Origin: Streptomyces violaceoruber
GTDB lineage: Bacteria > Actinomycetota > Actinomycetes > Streptomycetales > Streptomycetaceae
Length of the DNA: 35,031 nt
Direction: 5' to 3'
Assembly (NCBI GenBank): GCA_000720805.1
Contig: JODI01000083.1
Coordinates: 1-35,031 of the forward strand
Below the pieces are notes generated by a model. That model saw only the letters and a list, made by a program, of their open reading frames with translations. It was not told the DNA's origin and made no database searches. Each line of letters starts with the position of its first letter. The first letter of the stretch is position 1. Below, in pieces: positions 1 to 10,063 of this stretch. Position numbers and translations under genes: made by a program.

Positions 1-72
1 ACCGCCGCCATCTGGCACAACCGCAACACGGGCCAAGCCATCACCCGATCACTGACCGCCTACGACCACTGA
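1..72 (+). mobile_element. 3' end of an IS transposase gene (IS5-like), truncated by the window edge
   Basis: The first 72 bases read in one frame as the last 23 residues of a protein, then TGA. The tail contains AAIWHN and ends TRSLTAYDH. This resembles the C-terminal end of DDE transposases of the IS5 group that are common in Streptomyces; that assignment is from memory of the family, not a search. Only the end is visible, so whether the element is intact upstream cannot be judged. No convincing terminal inverted repeat follows the stop. The next coding trace, a beheaded dehydrogenase, suggests insertion or deletion at this point. Confidence 0.5.
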
Positions 73-98
73 CCAAGCCTTCGGACTTACTCGTCTAG

Positions 99-296
99 GC
101 CACGATGTACGTGGGCATGCGCGGGACCGCCGGACGCAACGCGCCCCAGGTCCGGGCCGCCGCGGACTACGCCAAGGAGCGCGTTGTCGACCTGCGGGCC
201 GTCGAACTGGACGTCAACTCCGAGGACTCCGTGGACGCCGCGGTCGAGCAGACGTCGATCGTCGTCCCCGGCTCCTGCACCAGGCCCGCGCCGTGA
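99..296 (+). pseudogene. remnant of a short-chain dehydrogenase/reductase
   Basis: This frame opens after a TAG at 96-98 and holds about 48 residues that look like the early part of an NAD(P)-dependent SDR. MYVGMR is followed by a RNAPQV segment, then DLRAVELDVNSEDSVDAAVE, the beta-4 region with the Asp-Val pair that normally precedes the NAG motif. The nucleotide-binding TGxxxGIG segment is missing at the front. The catalytic Tyr-x-x-x-Lys half is missing behind: after VEQ the frame runs into unrelated sequence and stops at 294-296. A truncated, non-functional copy is the best reading. Its left break lies close to the IS fragment. Confidence 0.55.
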
Positions 297-301
297 CGGA
301 A

Positions 302-334
302 GGTACGAACCCGGCACGAACCCGGTACGAACGA
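302..334. repeat. 11-bp tandem repeat, three imperfect copies
   Basis: GGTACGAACCC, GGCACGAACCC and GGTACGAACGA follow each other without gaps between the dehydrogenase remnant and the hairpin downstream of katG. It is non-coding and its function is unknown. Confidence 0.6.
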
Positions 335-337
335 CGA

Positions 338-371
338 CGTCCGGGCCGGCCCACGAGGGCCGGCCCGGACG
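338..371. terminator. katG: strong hairpin, probable katG terminator
   Basis: A perfect 15-bp stem has arms at 338-352 and 357-371 and a 4-nt ACGA loop. It lies about 50 bp beyond the katG stop on the minus strand. There is no T-tract on either side, which is common for Streptomyces terminators. It could also stop transcription coming from the left. Confidence 0.6.
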
Positions 372-390
372 CCGTACTACCTGACCACTC

Positions 391-416
391 GCCACGTGGC
401 TACGTGACCACGTGGC
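391..416. terminator. katG: second hairpin immediately downstream of the katG stop
   Basis: GCCACGTGG at 391-399 and CCACGTGGC at 408-416 form a 9-bp stem around an 8-nt loop, 8 bp beyond the katG stop codon. It probably acts with the larger hairpin at 338-371 in 3'-end formation or mRNA protection. Confidence 0.45.
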
Positions 417-423
417 AAGGAGA

Positions 424-3113
<2,690 letters not shown>

Positions 3114-3119
3114 GCGGCC

Positions 3120-3149
3120 AACCTACCCTCATAAACACGAACGGTTCAA
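3120..3149 (-). promoter_or_regulatory. furA: predicted furA-katG promoter, leaderless
   Basis: On the minus strand TTGAAC (3149-3144) and TAGGTT (3125-3120) are separated by 18 bp, fitting a housekeeping sigma promoter. The -10 element ends 6 nt before the furA ATG, so transcription should begin at or next to the start codon. The -35 element overlaps the edge of the palindrome at 3147-3173. Confidence 0.55.
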
Positions 3150-3173
3150 GAAATGGATTGGTTCCAATTCTTG
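3147..3173. promoter_or_regulatory. furA: FurA operator, 27-bp imperfect palindrome
   Basis: The outer arms are CAAGAA and TTCTTG and the core is ATTGGTTCCAAT. Ten of thirteen arm positions are symmetric about base 3160. The AT-rich ATTGG/CCAAT/TTCTTG composition is like operators reported for FurA/FurS in Streptomyces. It abuts the predicted furA -35 element, a suitable place for repression. Confidence 0.65.
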
Positions 3174-3249
3174 GGTCATGCCGAAACCAGGGCCGCCGCC
3201 CTTGGCAGGTGCGGCCGGGCGGGCAAACGCGGGCGTGGAAGCCGGCCGC

Positions 3250-3532
3250 ATGCTGTGTGCTGCTGTCCCCTGCGGCGCGGCCGTCGCCGTCCTCCTCCCG
3301 GGCACCCTCGGTGCGTGCGACACGGCTCCCGAGCGGCGCGACTAGGTGTGGGACGCGGTGACCGCCTTCGAGCGGGCGCTTGGCGACGGCGCGTACGACC
3401 GCCTGTGTCCGGCCCTCGCGCCGGGACGCCGGACGAGGTGGAACAGACGGCCGGCAGCCCCTGCCCGAAGGCGCTCGGCGAGGAGCCGCCGCCCCCGGCG
3501 ATGCCGTGCGGCTGGTGGACGCGGGAGACTGA
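3250..3532 (+). pseudogene. decayed small lipoprotein gene (nonsense mutation plus two frameshifts)
   Basis: An ATG at 3250 opens a lipoprotein-type signal peptide: a hydrophobic AVAVLLPG segment, then the lipobox LGAC. After APERRD there is an in-frame TAG at 3343-3345, and coding then continues as VWDAVTAFERALGDG and YDRLCPALAP. Near 3422 one base appears lost, moving the frame to GTPDEVEQTAGSPCPKALGE. Near 3500 a second shift restores GDAVRLVDAGD and then TGA at 3530-3532. The composite resembles small secreted Streptomyces proteins with a DAV.AFE..L....LC.ALAP pattern and paired Cys residues. As written it cannot give a full-length product. Sequencing error could explain one lesion but is unlikely to explain all three. 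Confidence 0.6.
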
Positions 3533-3644
3533 CGGCTGCCCGGCGTTTCCCAGCGCTCCCGGCTTTCGCGTCGCTCTCACCGTTCCCACCGTTTCCACTC
3601 TTCTCACAGTCCTCACCCTTCCCACCTGACCGTGAGGTCCCCGC

Positions 3645-4394
3645 GTGGCAGGATCAGGCGGCATGGAGGCCTCCCCTGCGGTACGCGGGCTGCGCGCGGC
3701 GGTGTTCGCGGCGCTGTGCGTGCTGCTGGCCGCCGGGGGACACGTGCTGGCCACCGGTATGGCGCCGCCCGTGTGGGTGCAGGCGGCGGGCTTCCTCCCG
3801 GTCTTCGCGGGCGCCTGTCTGCTCGGCGGGCGGGAGCGGTCCCTCGTCGCCATCGGCGGTGCCACGCTCGTCGCGCAGGGCGCACTGCACCTGGCCTTCG
3901 GCACCGTCCGGCCCTGGGCTGCGGCGACGGTGCGCGACCAGGGCGCTCCGACGACGCGCGGTGCGTACGCCCGCACAGCCGTGCACGGCATGCGCGGTCC
4001 CCACATGGTTCACCCGCACACCGCGACCGCGCACACCATGGCCTCGCACACCACGGCCTCGCACACCATGGGCGCGCACGCCATCGCCTCGCACCAGATG
4101 GGCGCCCACGCCCTCACCCCGCACGCGACCGTCGCCCATGTGTCGGCCGCCGTCCTGCTGACCTGGTGGCTGCGGCGCGGCGAGGCCGCGCTGTTCTCAC
4201 TGCTGCGCCGGACCGCCACGCTGGTGCCCGGCCTCGCCGCCTGGTGGGGGGTGCGGCGCGGAGCGCGGTACGTGCCGGCCACCCCCCGCCGCGGGCACCC
4301 GGCCACCGCCGCCCCGCGCACCCTCCGCCCGACCCTGCTGCGCCACGCGGTGCAGCGGCGCGGTCCGCCGGCCATGACTCCGTACACCGTCTGA
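3645..4394 (+). CDS. membrane protein with a strict five-residue His repeat, putative metal handling
   Basis: A 249-residue integral membrane protein of no family I can name. Hydrophobic segments lie at about residues 16-36, 42-60 and 66-84, with a further pair after residue 165; the C-terminal tail is basic. Between the two membrane halves, nine His residues (4017-4139) are spaced exactly five residues apart, with Met, Ala, Ser and Thr between them. Such a segment suggests Cu, Ni or Zn binding, probably on the outer face. GAGG lies 7 nt before the GTG at 3645; ATG 3663 is an alternative start. The gene at 5270 is a paralogue (shared AAVFAA.CVLLAA.GHVL start), and the two flank a YcnI gene, which favours a copper role. 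Confidence 0.75.
   Translation: MAGSGGMEASPAVRGLRAAVFAALCVLLAAGGHVLATGMAPPVWVQAAGFLPVFAGACLLGGRERSLVAIGGATLVAQGALHLAFGTVRPWAAATVRDQGAPTTRGAYARTAVHGMRGPHMVHPHTATAHTMASHTTASHTMGAHAIASHQMGAHALTPHATVAHVSAAVLLTWWLRRGEAALFSLLRRTATLVPGLAAWWGVRRGARYVPATPRRGHPATAAPRTLRPTLLRHAVQRRGPPAMTPYTV
4017..4139 (+). repeat. in-frame 15-bp-period His repeat
   Basis: His codons recur every 15 bases nine times. The intervening tetrads are TATA, TMAS, TTAS, TMGA, AIAS, QMGA, ALTP and ATVA. The periodicity is exact although the interval sequences have diverged, pointing to an old tandem duplication kept for His spacing. Confidence 0.85.
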
Positions 4395-4450
4395 CCTCCA
4401 CCCCCTCCGCTCTTCCCTTTCCTTCCTTCAGTACGGAGATCCACCCACCC

Positions 4451-5209
4451 ATGTCCTCGGCCAAGCCCTCCGCCCTGCCCTCCGCCCGGCCCCGCGCCCG
4501 CTCCACGCTGCGCCGCGCCGGACTCGTCACCGCCCTCGCCGCCACCGGCGTCCTGACCGCCGCGGGCGTCGCCTCCGCGCATGTCACCGTCCACCCCGAG
4601 ACCTACGCCAAGGGCGCCACCGACGGGGTCCTGTCCTTCCGCGTCCCCGACGAGGACGACTCCGCGTCCACCACCGAGGTGCGGCTCTTCCTGCCCACCG
4701 ACCACCCCCTCCTCGGCGTCCTGGTCTCCCCGCACGACGGCTGGACCGCCAAGGTGACGAACACCAAGCTGAAGACACCGGTCAAGACGGACGACGGCAC
4801 CATCACCGACGCAGTCTCCGAGATCACCTGGACCGGTGGGAGGATCCGTCCCGGCCAGTACGAGGACTTCGACGTGGCCTTCGGTCAACTCCCGGACGAC
4901 ACCGACGCGTTGACTTTCAAAGCCCTGCAGACCTACTCCGACAACAAGGTGGTCCGCTGGATCGAGGAGGCCGCGCAGGGCGATGACGAACCGGAGAACC
5001 CGGCGCCGGTGGTCAAACTCACGGCCGGCGCGGCCGGCTCAGCCCATTCGGCCAACTCGGCTGACTCCGCGTCGACTTCGGTTTCCACTTCGGCTTCGGC
5101 GAGCGACTCGACCGCCCGGGGGCTCGGGATCGCCGGGCTGGTCGTCGGTGTGCTGGGCTTGGCGGCGGCGGCGTTCGCCGTGCTGCGCGGACGGGGGCGG
5201 TCGGCGTAG
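4451..5209 (+). CDS. ycnI: YcnI/DUF1775 copper-binding protein, secreted and membrane-anchored
   Basis: A 252-residue YcnI-like protein. A basic N-terminus and hydrophobic stretch form a signal peptide (about residues 1-43) cut after ASA. The mature protein then begins with His44 (HVTVHPE). In characterised YcnI that N-terminal His forms a mono-histidine brace that holds Cu(II). The DUF1775 domain covers about 44-190 and includes EITWTGG, with the conserved Trp, and GQYEDF. A Ser/Ala/Thr-rich stalk (about 200-222) leads to one C-terminal membrane helix and an RGRGRSA tail. The ATG has GGAG upstream. Flanking His- and Met-rich membrane proteins suggest a shared role in copper uptake or storage at the cell surface. 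Confidence 0.92.
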   Translation: MSSAKPSALPSARPRARSTLRRAGLVTALAATGVLTAAGVASAHVTVHPETYAKGATDGVLSFRVPDEDDSASTTEVRLFLPTDHPLLGVLVSPHDGWTAKVTNTKLKTPVKTDDGTITDAVSEITWTGGRIRPGQYEDFDVAFGQLPDDTDALTFKALQTYSDNKVVRWIEEAAQGDDEPENPAPVVKLTAGAAGSAHSANSADSASTSVSTSASASDSTARGLGIAGLVVGVLGLAAAAFAVLRGRGRSA

Positions 5210-5269
5210 AAATTGTTCGAATCAGCCGCCCGTTTCGTCGAGCGCGTACGGATGCGAGGATGAGGTGCC

Positions 5270-5896
5270 ATGACGGCTGGGTGGTGTTCTCGCGCCGTGC
5301 GGGCCGCGGTGTTCGCGGCCGTCTGTGTGCTGCTCGCCGCCCTCGGTCACGTCCTGATGTCCGGCAGCCAGGTACCCGCCCGGGTCCTGGCCGCCGGATT
5401 CGCCGCGACCGGTGTGGCCGGCTGGAGTCTGGCCGGACGTGAACGCGGACTTCCGCTGATCGTGTCCCTCGTTCTCGCCGCGCAGACGGCCCTGCACTTC
5501 TCGTTCTCCCTCGCGCAGTCGGCGACGGAGGCTGCCCCGCCCCGTAACTCCATGGGGCTGGACCACATGGGCGCGGACCCCATGAACCACATGCAGGGCA
5601 TGGGGGACGAGACGGGCGGCGGCGCGTCGTCCTTCGGCATGCTCGCCGCCCATCTGCTCGCCGCGCTGCTGTGCGGGCTGTGGCTGGCGCACGGGGAGCG
5701 CGCCGCGTTCCGCATCCTGCGGACCGTGGCCGGACGGCTGGCCACCCCGCTGCGCCTCCTCCTCGCCCTGCCGGTCACCCCCGACCGCCCGCGTCCTTCG
5801 GGCCGGCGCCCCCGTTCCGACCGGGCGCCCCGTCTTCTCCTTCTCGTCCACGCGATCACCTCTCGCGGTCCTCCCGCGGGGACGGCCGTCGTCTGA
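5270..5896 (+). CDS. membrane protein with Met/His-rich segment, paralogue of the gene at 3645
   Basis: A 208-residue membrane protein that starts like the 249-residue protein upstream (RAVRAAVFAAVCVLLAALGHVL). Hydrophobic segments are at about residues 10-30, 36-52 and 60-78, and another at 122-140. Instead of the His repeat it has a Met/His-rich stretch at about 95-112 (LDHMGADPMNHMQGMG). Clustered Met residues typically bind Cu(I), whereas His clusters suit Cu(II) or Zn. The two paralogues may therefore handle different oxidation states; this is inference. It follows ycnI by 60 bp in the same direction, with a GAGG ribosome site. The C-terminal tail is basic and may be cytoplasmic. Confidence 0.75.
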   Translation: MTAGWCSRAVRAAVFAAVCVLLAALGHVLMSGSQVPARVLAAGFAATGVAGWSLAGRERGLPLIVSLVLAAQTALHFSFSLAQSATEAAPPRNSMGLDHMGADPMNHMQGMGDETGGGASSFGMLAAHLLAALLCGLWLAHGERAAFRILRTVAGRLATPLRLLLALPVTPDRPRPSGRRPRSDRAPRLLLLVHAITSRGPPAGTAVV

Positions 5897-6052
5897 CGAC
5901 AGCCCGTGTCCCGGGGCAGCCCTGTGCGCGCCTCGGGTCTCGGCCGTACGTACGCCCCTCGGCGCCGTACGGCCTTTCCCCACACCCACCGGACCGCCGC
6001 GCCCGCATGCGCACGGGCGGCCCGGACCCCGGATGACCGCGAAGGACACCTG

Positions 6053-6667
6053 GTGATCACTTCTGCCGCGACCGCGCCCCCGTACGACGACGACCCCACG
6101 CACTCGGCCGACGCGTCGGCGACCGCCTGGGCGCTGGCCGCCCGAACCGGCGACCCGGCCGCCGTCGAGCACTTCGTCCGCGCCCTGCACCGCGACGTCC
6201 TGCGCTACATCGCCCACCTCTGCGCCGATCCGCAGGCCGTGGACGACCTGGCGCAGGACACGTTCGTACGGGCGCTCGGCAGCCTGCATCTGTTCGAGGG
6301 CCGTTCCTCCGCCCGCGTCTGGCTCCTCGCGATAGCCCGTCGCGCGGTGGTCGACGGCTACCGGTACACCGCCGCCCGGCCCCGGCACTGCGACGCGCCG
6401 GACTGGCAGTTGGCGGTGGAGCGGGCCCAGCCCCGGGGCCTGCCCGGCTTCGACGACGGTGTCGCCCTCCTCGACCTGCTGGCGACCCTGCCCGAGAAGC
6501 GCCGGGAGGCCTTCGTCCTCACCCAACTGCACGGCCTGCCCTACGCGGAGGCGGCGGCCCTGAGCGACTGTCCGGTCGGTACGGTCCGCTCGCGGGTGGC
6601 CCGGGCCCGCTCGACCCTCATGGCCCTCCTGGCCGCCTCGGACGAACCCCCGGCCCTCGCGGCCTGA
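6053..6667 (+). CDS. ECF sigma factor, SigC-like
   Basis: A 204-residue extracytoplasmic-function sigma factor. Region 2 spans about residues 35-105 (DDLAQDTFVRAL, then SSARVWLLAIARRAVVD). Region 4 spans about 135-195 (LPEKRREAFVLTQLHGLPY, then PVGTVRSRVARAR). The overall pattern, especially WLLAIARR and CPVGTVRSRVARAR, resembles mycobacterial SigC, which has been linked to copper acquisition. The start is the GTG at 6053, with GAAGGA six bases upstream; the frame is open further upstream but reads as non-coding. No anti-sigma factor is adjacent, as for SigC. Its place behind the ycnI locus suggests it controls these or related metal genes; that is inference. Confidence 0.88.
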   Translation: MITSAATAPPYDDDPTHSADASATAWALAARTGDPAAVEHFVRALHRDVLRYIAHLCADPQAVDDLAQDTFVRALGSLHLFEGRSSARVWLLAIARRAVVDGYRYTAARPRHCDAPDWQLAVERAQPRGLPGFDDGVALLDLLATLPEKRREAFVLTQLHGLPYAEAAALSDCPVGTVRSRVARARSTLMALLAASDEPPALAA

Positions 6668-6744
6668 ACCGGCCACCGGCCACCCACCGCCTCGGTCAGC
6701 CTCACCACCGCGCCCCGGTCACAGGCGCAACCGCCCGGCCCCCG

Positions 6745-9700
6745 TCAGCCCCGCAACCGCGTCCGCACCACCCCCGCCGCCGCGCCGATCGCCGCAACCC
6801 CCGCCAGTCCCGCGAGCCCCGTGCCCGCCAGGGCGAGCGCCTTGGCCGGGCGGCTCGGCGGGGTGGGGCGGGCGCCGGGGGCGACGCCGTACGCGCTGGC
6901 CGGGGTGTCGCCGCGGGCCTCGGAGGGCAGGGCCGAGGCCAGCAGTTCGGCCACGTGCACCGCCTCGTGGCCGCCGCTGTCGAACTCGTGGATCTGGGTG
7001 CGGCAGCTGAACCCGTCCGCCAGGACCACCGTCTCCGGCGCCTCCTGACGCAGCCGGGGCAGCAGTACCCGCTCCGCGCTCGCCCGGCTGACGTCCAGGT
7101 GTCCGCGCTCGAAACCGAAGTTGCCGGCGAGTCCGCAGCAGCCGGACTCCAGTCGCTCCACGTCGACCCCGGCGCGGTGCAGCAGCCGTTCGTCGGCCGA
7201 CCAGTCCAGCACCGCGTGCTGGTGGCAGTGCACCTGCGCGACCGCGCGCGCGGAGCGGTCCGGCACGTGCGGGGGTTCGTACCCGGGGGAGTGCTCGGTG
7301 AGCAGCTCGGCGAGGGTCACCGTCTGGTCGCGCAGCCTGCGTACGTCCTGGTCGCCGGGGAACAAGTCGGCCGCGTCCGACCGGAACACGGCCGTACAGC
7401 TGGGTTCGAGGCCGACGACCAGGCCGCCCGACCGGACGTGGTCGGCCAGGTGGCGTACTGTCCGGGACAACACCCGCTCGGCTACGGACAGTTGGCCCGT
7501 CGAGATCCACGTCAGCCCGCAGCACAGCGGTTCGTCGGGCAGTACCACCCGCCAGCCCGCGTGCTCCAGCAGCCGTACGGCCGCTTGTCCGACGTGCGGA
7601 TGGAAGTGATTGGTGAAGGTGTCCGGCCACAACAGGACGGTGCCGCGGACGGCTCCACGGGTGCTGTCACCGTCATCTCCGGCCGCCCCGTCGCCGTACC
7701 GCTCGTGCCGCCGCGTGAACCACTGCCGCAGCGTCTGACCGGCGAACAGCGGCACCTCCCGGTCCTCCACCCCCGCCATCGCGACGGCCGCCTTCGACAG
7801 CGGCGATGTGTGCGTGAGCGTGTTGACGACCGGGCCGAGCCGGGCCCGGCCGACCGCCTGGGCGAGGGCGGGGAGCCAGCCCATGGACAGGTGGGCGCGC
7901 GGCCTGCGCCACGGGCGGCCCTCGTAGTGGTGGGAGAGGAACTCCGCCTTGTACGTGGCCATGTCGACGTCGGCCGGACAGTCCTTCTTGCAGCCCTTGC
8001 ACGCCAGGCACAGGTCGAGCGCGTCCCGCACCGCCTCCGACCGCCAGCCGCCCTGGATCGCGCTGTCCCCGTGTCCGTCGAGCATCTCGAACAGCAGCCG
8101 GGCCCGCCCGCGCGTGGAGTGCTCCTCCTCCATGGTCACCTGGTACGACGGACACATGACCGCGCCGCCCTGATTGGTGTGCTGCCGGCATTTGCCCACG
8201 CCCACACACCGGTTGGCGGCCTGGGCGAAGGACCCGCCGTCGTCCGGGAAGCGGAAGTGGAGATCGCGGGGATCGTACGGCGCCCAGTCGCCGCCCAGGC
8301 GCAGGTTCTCGTCGAGACGGTACGGCGCCACGACCTTGCCGGGGTTCATCCGGTCCAGCGGGTCGAAGACGGCCTTGAGGCGCCCGAACGCCTCCACCAG
8401 GTCGTCCCCGAACATCCGCGGCAGCAGCTCGCCGCGGCTCTGTCCGTCCCCGTGCTCACCGGAGAACGATCCGCCGAACTCGGCGACCAGGTCGGCCGCG
8501 CGCTCCATGAACCGCCGGTAGGCGGTCACCCCGTCGGCGGTGTACAGGTCGAAGGGGATCCGGGTGTGCACGCAGCCCTGGCCGAAGTGGCCGTAGAGGC
8601 TGGGCCCGGTGTCGCTGAGGTAGCCGAACTCCTCGTACAGGCCGCGCAGTCGGCGCAGGTAGTCGCCGAGCCGGTCGGGCGGGACCGCGGAGTCCTCCCA
8701 GCCCTCGAAGGTGTCGGGCCGGCCGGGGATGTGCGCGGTGGCGCCGAGGCCGGCCTCGCGGACCTGCCACAGCTCGTCCTCGCGCCGCGGATCCTCCATG
8801 AACGCGACCTCGGCGTCGTGCTCCGACTCGTGCAGCGCGTCCAGCATCCGGTGTGCGCGTTCGTCCGCCTCCTCGATGGTGTCCGCGCCGAACTGCACCA
8901 TCAAGTAGGCGTTGCCTTCGGGGAGTTCGCCGAGCGCCTTCGGGTTGAGGTGCTTGATCTGTTCGTCCCGGACCAGCCTGGCGTCCACGCCCTCCAGCGC
9001 GATCGGCTCGTACGGCAGCACCGCGGGCACCGCGTCGGCGGCCGTGTCGATGTCGGGGAACCCCAGCACCACCAGCGTGCGTTCCTTCACCACGGGCACC
9101 AGTTCGAGCTCCGCCCGCAGGACGGTGACCAGCGTGGACTCACTGCCGACGAGCAGTCCGGCCACGTCGAAGCGGTGCTCCGGCAGCAGGGAGTCGAGGT
9201 TGTAGCCGGACACCCGGCGCGGGATGTCCGGGAAGCGGTGGCGGATCTCGTCGGCGTAGGTGTCGCGCAGGGCGCGCAGTTGCCGGTAGACGGCCGCCTT
9301 GAGGTCGCCCTGCCGCTCGATCTCGGCGTACTCCTCGTCGCTGGTCTCCCCGCACCAGAAGCGGGTGCCGTCGTAGAGCAGCACCTCCAGGCGGGCGATG
9401 TTGTCGACGACCTTGCCGTGGGCCTGCGCCGTGGCCCCGCAGGAGTTGTTGCCGATCATGCCGCCGATGGTGCAGTTGGCGTGGGTGGCGGGCTCCGGTC
9501 CGTAACGCAGCCCGGTCGGCGCGAGCTGCCGGTTCAGCACGTCCAGCACGATGCCGGGCTGTACGACACAGGTGCGGGCGTCGGTGTCCACCGACTCCAG
9601 CCGGTCGCAGTACTTGGACCAGTCGATCACCACGCCGGCGTTGGTGCACTGCCCGGCGAGGCTGGTGCCGCCGCCCCGGGACAACACGGGGGCGCCGTGC

Positions 9701-9933
9701 TCGCGGGCCACGGCCACCGCCTCGGCGGCGGCCTCGGGGGTGTGCGGGACGACCACGCCGATCGGGGTCTGCCGGAAGTTCGAGGCATCCGTCGCGTATG
9801 CGGCCCGGCTGCCGGAGTCGAAGCGGACCTCGCCGTCCACCCGTTCGCGCAACGTGGCCTCCAGCGCGCCCGCGTCGACCGGCGGTGCGGCCGGTCGCCC
9901 GGTGACGGGGTCGGGCAGGTCCAGCGCGCCCAT
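6745..9933 (-). CDS. FAD-linked oxidase fused to 4Fe-4S and CCG domains (D-2-hydroxyacid dehydrogenase type)
   Basis: A 1062-residue three-part flavoenzyme. The N-terminal FAD-binding (VAO/PCMH) domain shows LSRGGGTSLAGQ near residue 88 and GGMIGNNSCG; a FAD-oxidase C-terminal domain follows to about 540. Two ferredoxin-type clusters come next: CVGVGKC near 575 and CLACKGCKKDCPAD near 640. Two Cys-Cys-Gly domains, as in GlpC/GlcF/LutA proteins, lie around 800 and 934 (CCGLTW, CCGLAGNFGFERGH). The layout matches YdiJ-like enzymes that oxidise D-2-hydroxyglutarate, D-lactate or glycolate and pass electrons to a membrane acceptor; the substrate is not shown here. A hydrophobic tail (about 1035-1058) could anchor it. 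The ATG at 9933 has GAAGGAGG six bases upstream. Confidence 0.9.
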   Translation of the reverse strand: MGALDLPDPVTGRPAAPPVDAGALEATLRERVDGEVRFDSGSRAAYATDASNFRQTPIGVVVPHTPEAAAEAVAVAREHGAPVLSRGGGTSLAGQCTNAGVVIDWSKYCDRLESVDTDARTCVVQPGIVLDVLNRQLAPTGLRYGPEPATHANCTIGGMIGNNSCGATAQAHGKVVDNIARLEVLLYDGTRFWCGETSDEEYAEIERQGDLKAAVYRQLRALRDTYADEIRHRFPDIPRRVSGYNLDSLLPEHRFDVAGLLVGSESTLVTVLRAELELVPVVKERTLVVLGFPDIDTAADAVPAVLPYEPIALEGVDARLVRDEQIKHLNPKALGELPEGNAYLMVQFGADTIEEADERAHRMLDALHESEHDAEVAFMEDPRREDELWQVREAGLGATAHIPGRPDTFEGWEDSAVPPDRLGDYLRRLRGLYEEFGYLSDTGPSLYGHFGQGCVHTRIPFDLYTADGVTAYRRFMERAADLVAEFGGSFSGEHGDGQSRGELLPRMFGDDLVEAFGRLKAVFDPLDRMNPGKVVAPYRLDENLRLGGDWAPYDPRDLHFRFPDDGGSFAQAANRCVGVGKCRQHTNQGGAVMCPSYQVTMEEEHSTRGRARLLFEMLDGHGDSAIQGGWRSEAVRDALDLCLACKGCKKDCPADVDMATYKAEFLSHHYEGRPWRRPRAHLSMGWLPALAQAVGRARLGPVVNTLTHTSPLSKAAVAMAGVEDREVPLFAGQTLRQWFTRRHERYGDGAAGDDGDSTRGAVRGTVLLWPDTFTNHFHPHVGQAAVRLLEHAGWRVVLPDEPLCCGLTWISTGQLSVAERVLSRTVRHLADHVRSGGLVVGLEPSCTAVFRSDAADLFPGDQDVRRLRDQTVTLAELLTEHSPGYEPPHVPDRSARAVAQVHCHQHAVLDWSADERLLHRAGVDVERLESGCCGLAGNFGFERGHLDVSRASAERVLLPRLRQEAPETVVLADGFSCRTQIHEFDSGGHEAVHVAELLASALPSEARGDTPASAYGVAPGARPTPPSRPAKALALAGTGLAGLAGVAAIGAAAGVVRTRLRG

Positions 9934-10063
9934 GGGATGCCTCCTTCGCGGTCGGCGCGGCAGCGGCGCCCGTGCCGGGGCACGGGGCGACCGGGTACCC
10001 CACCACGGCGCCGACCACACGGTGCCTGTCCGCCGCCCGTTCCGGCAGGCGCCCCCTGTTCGC

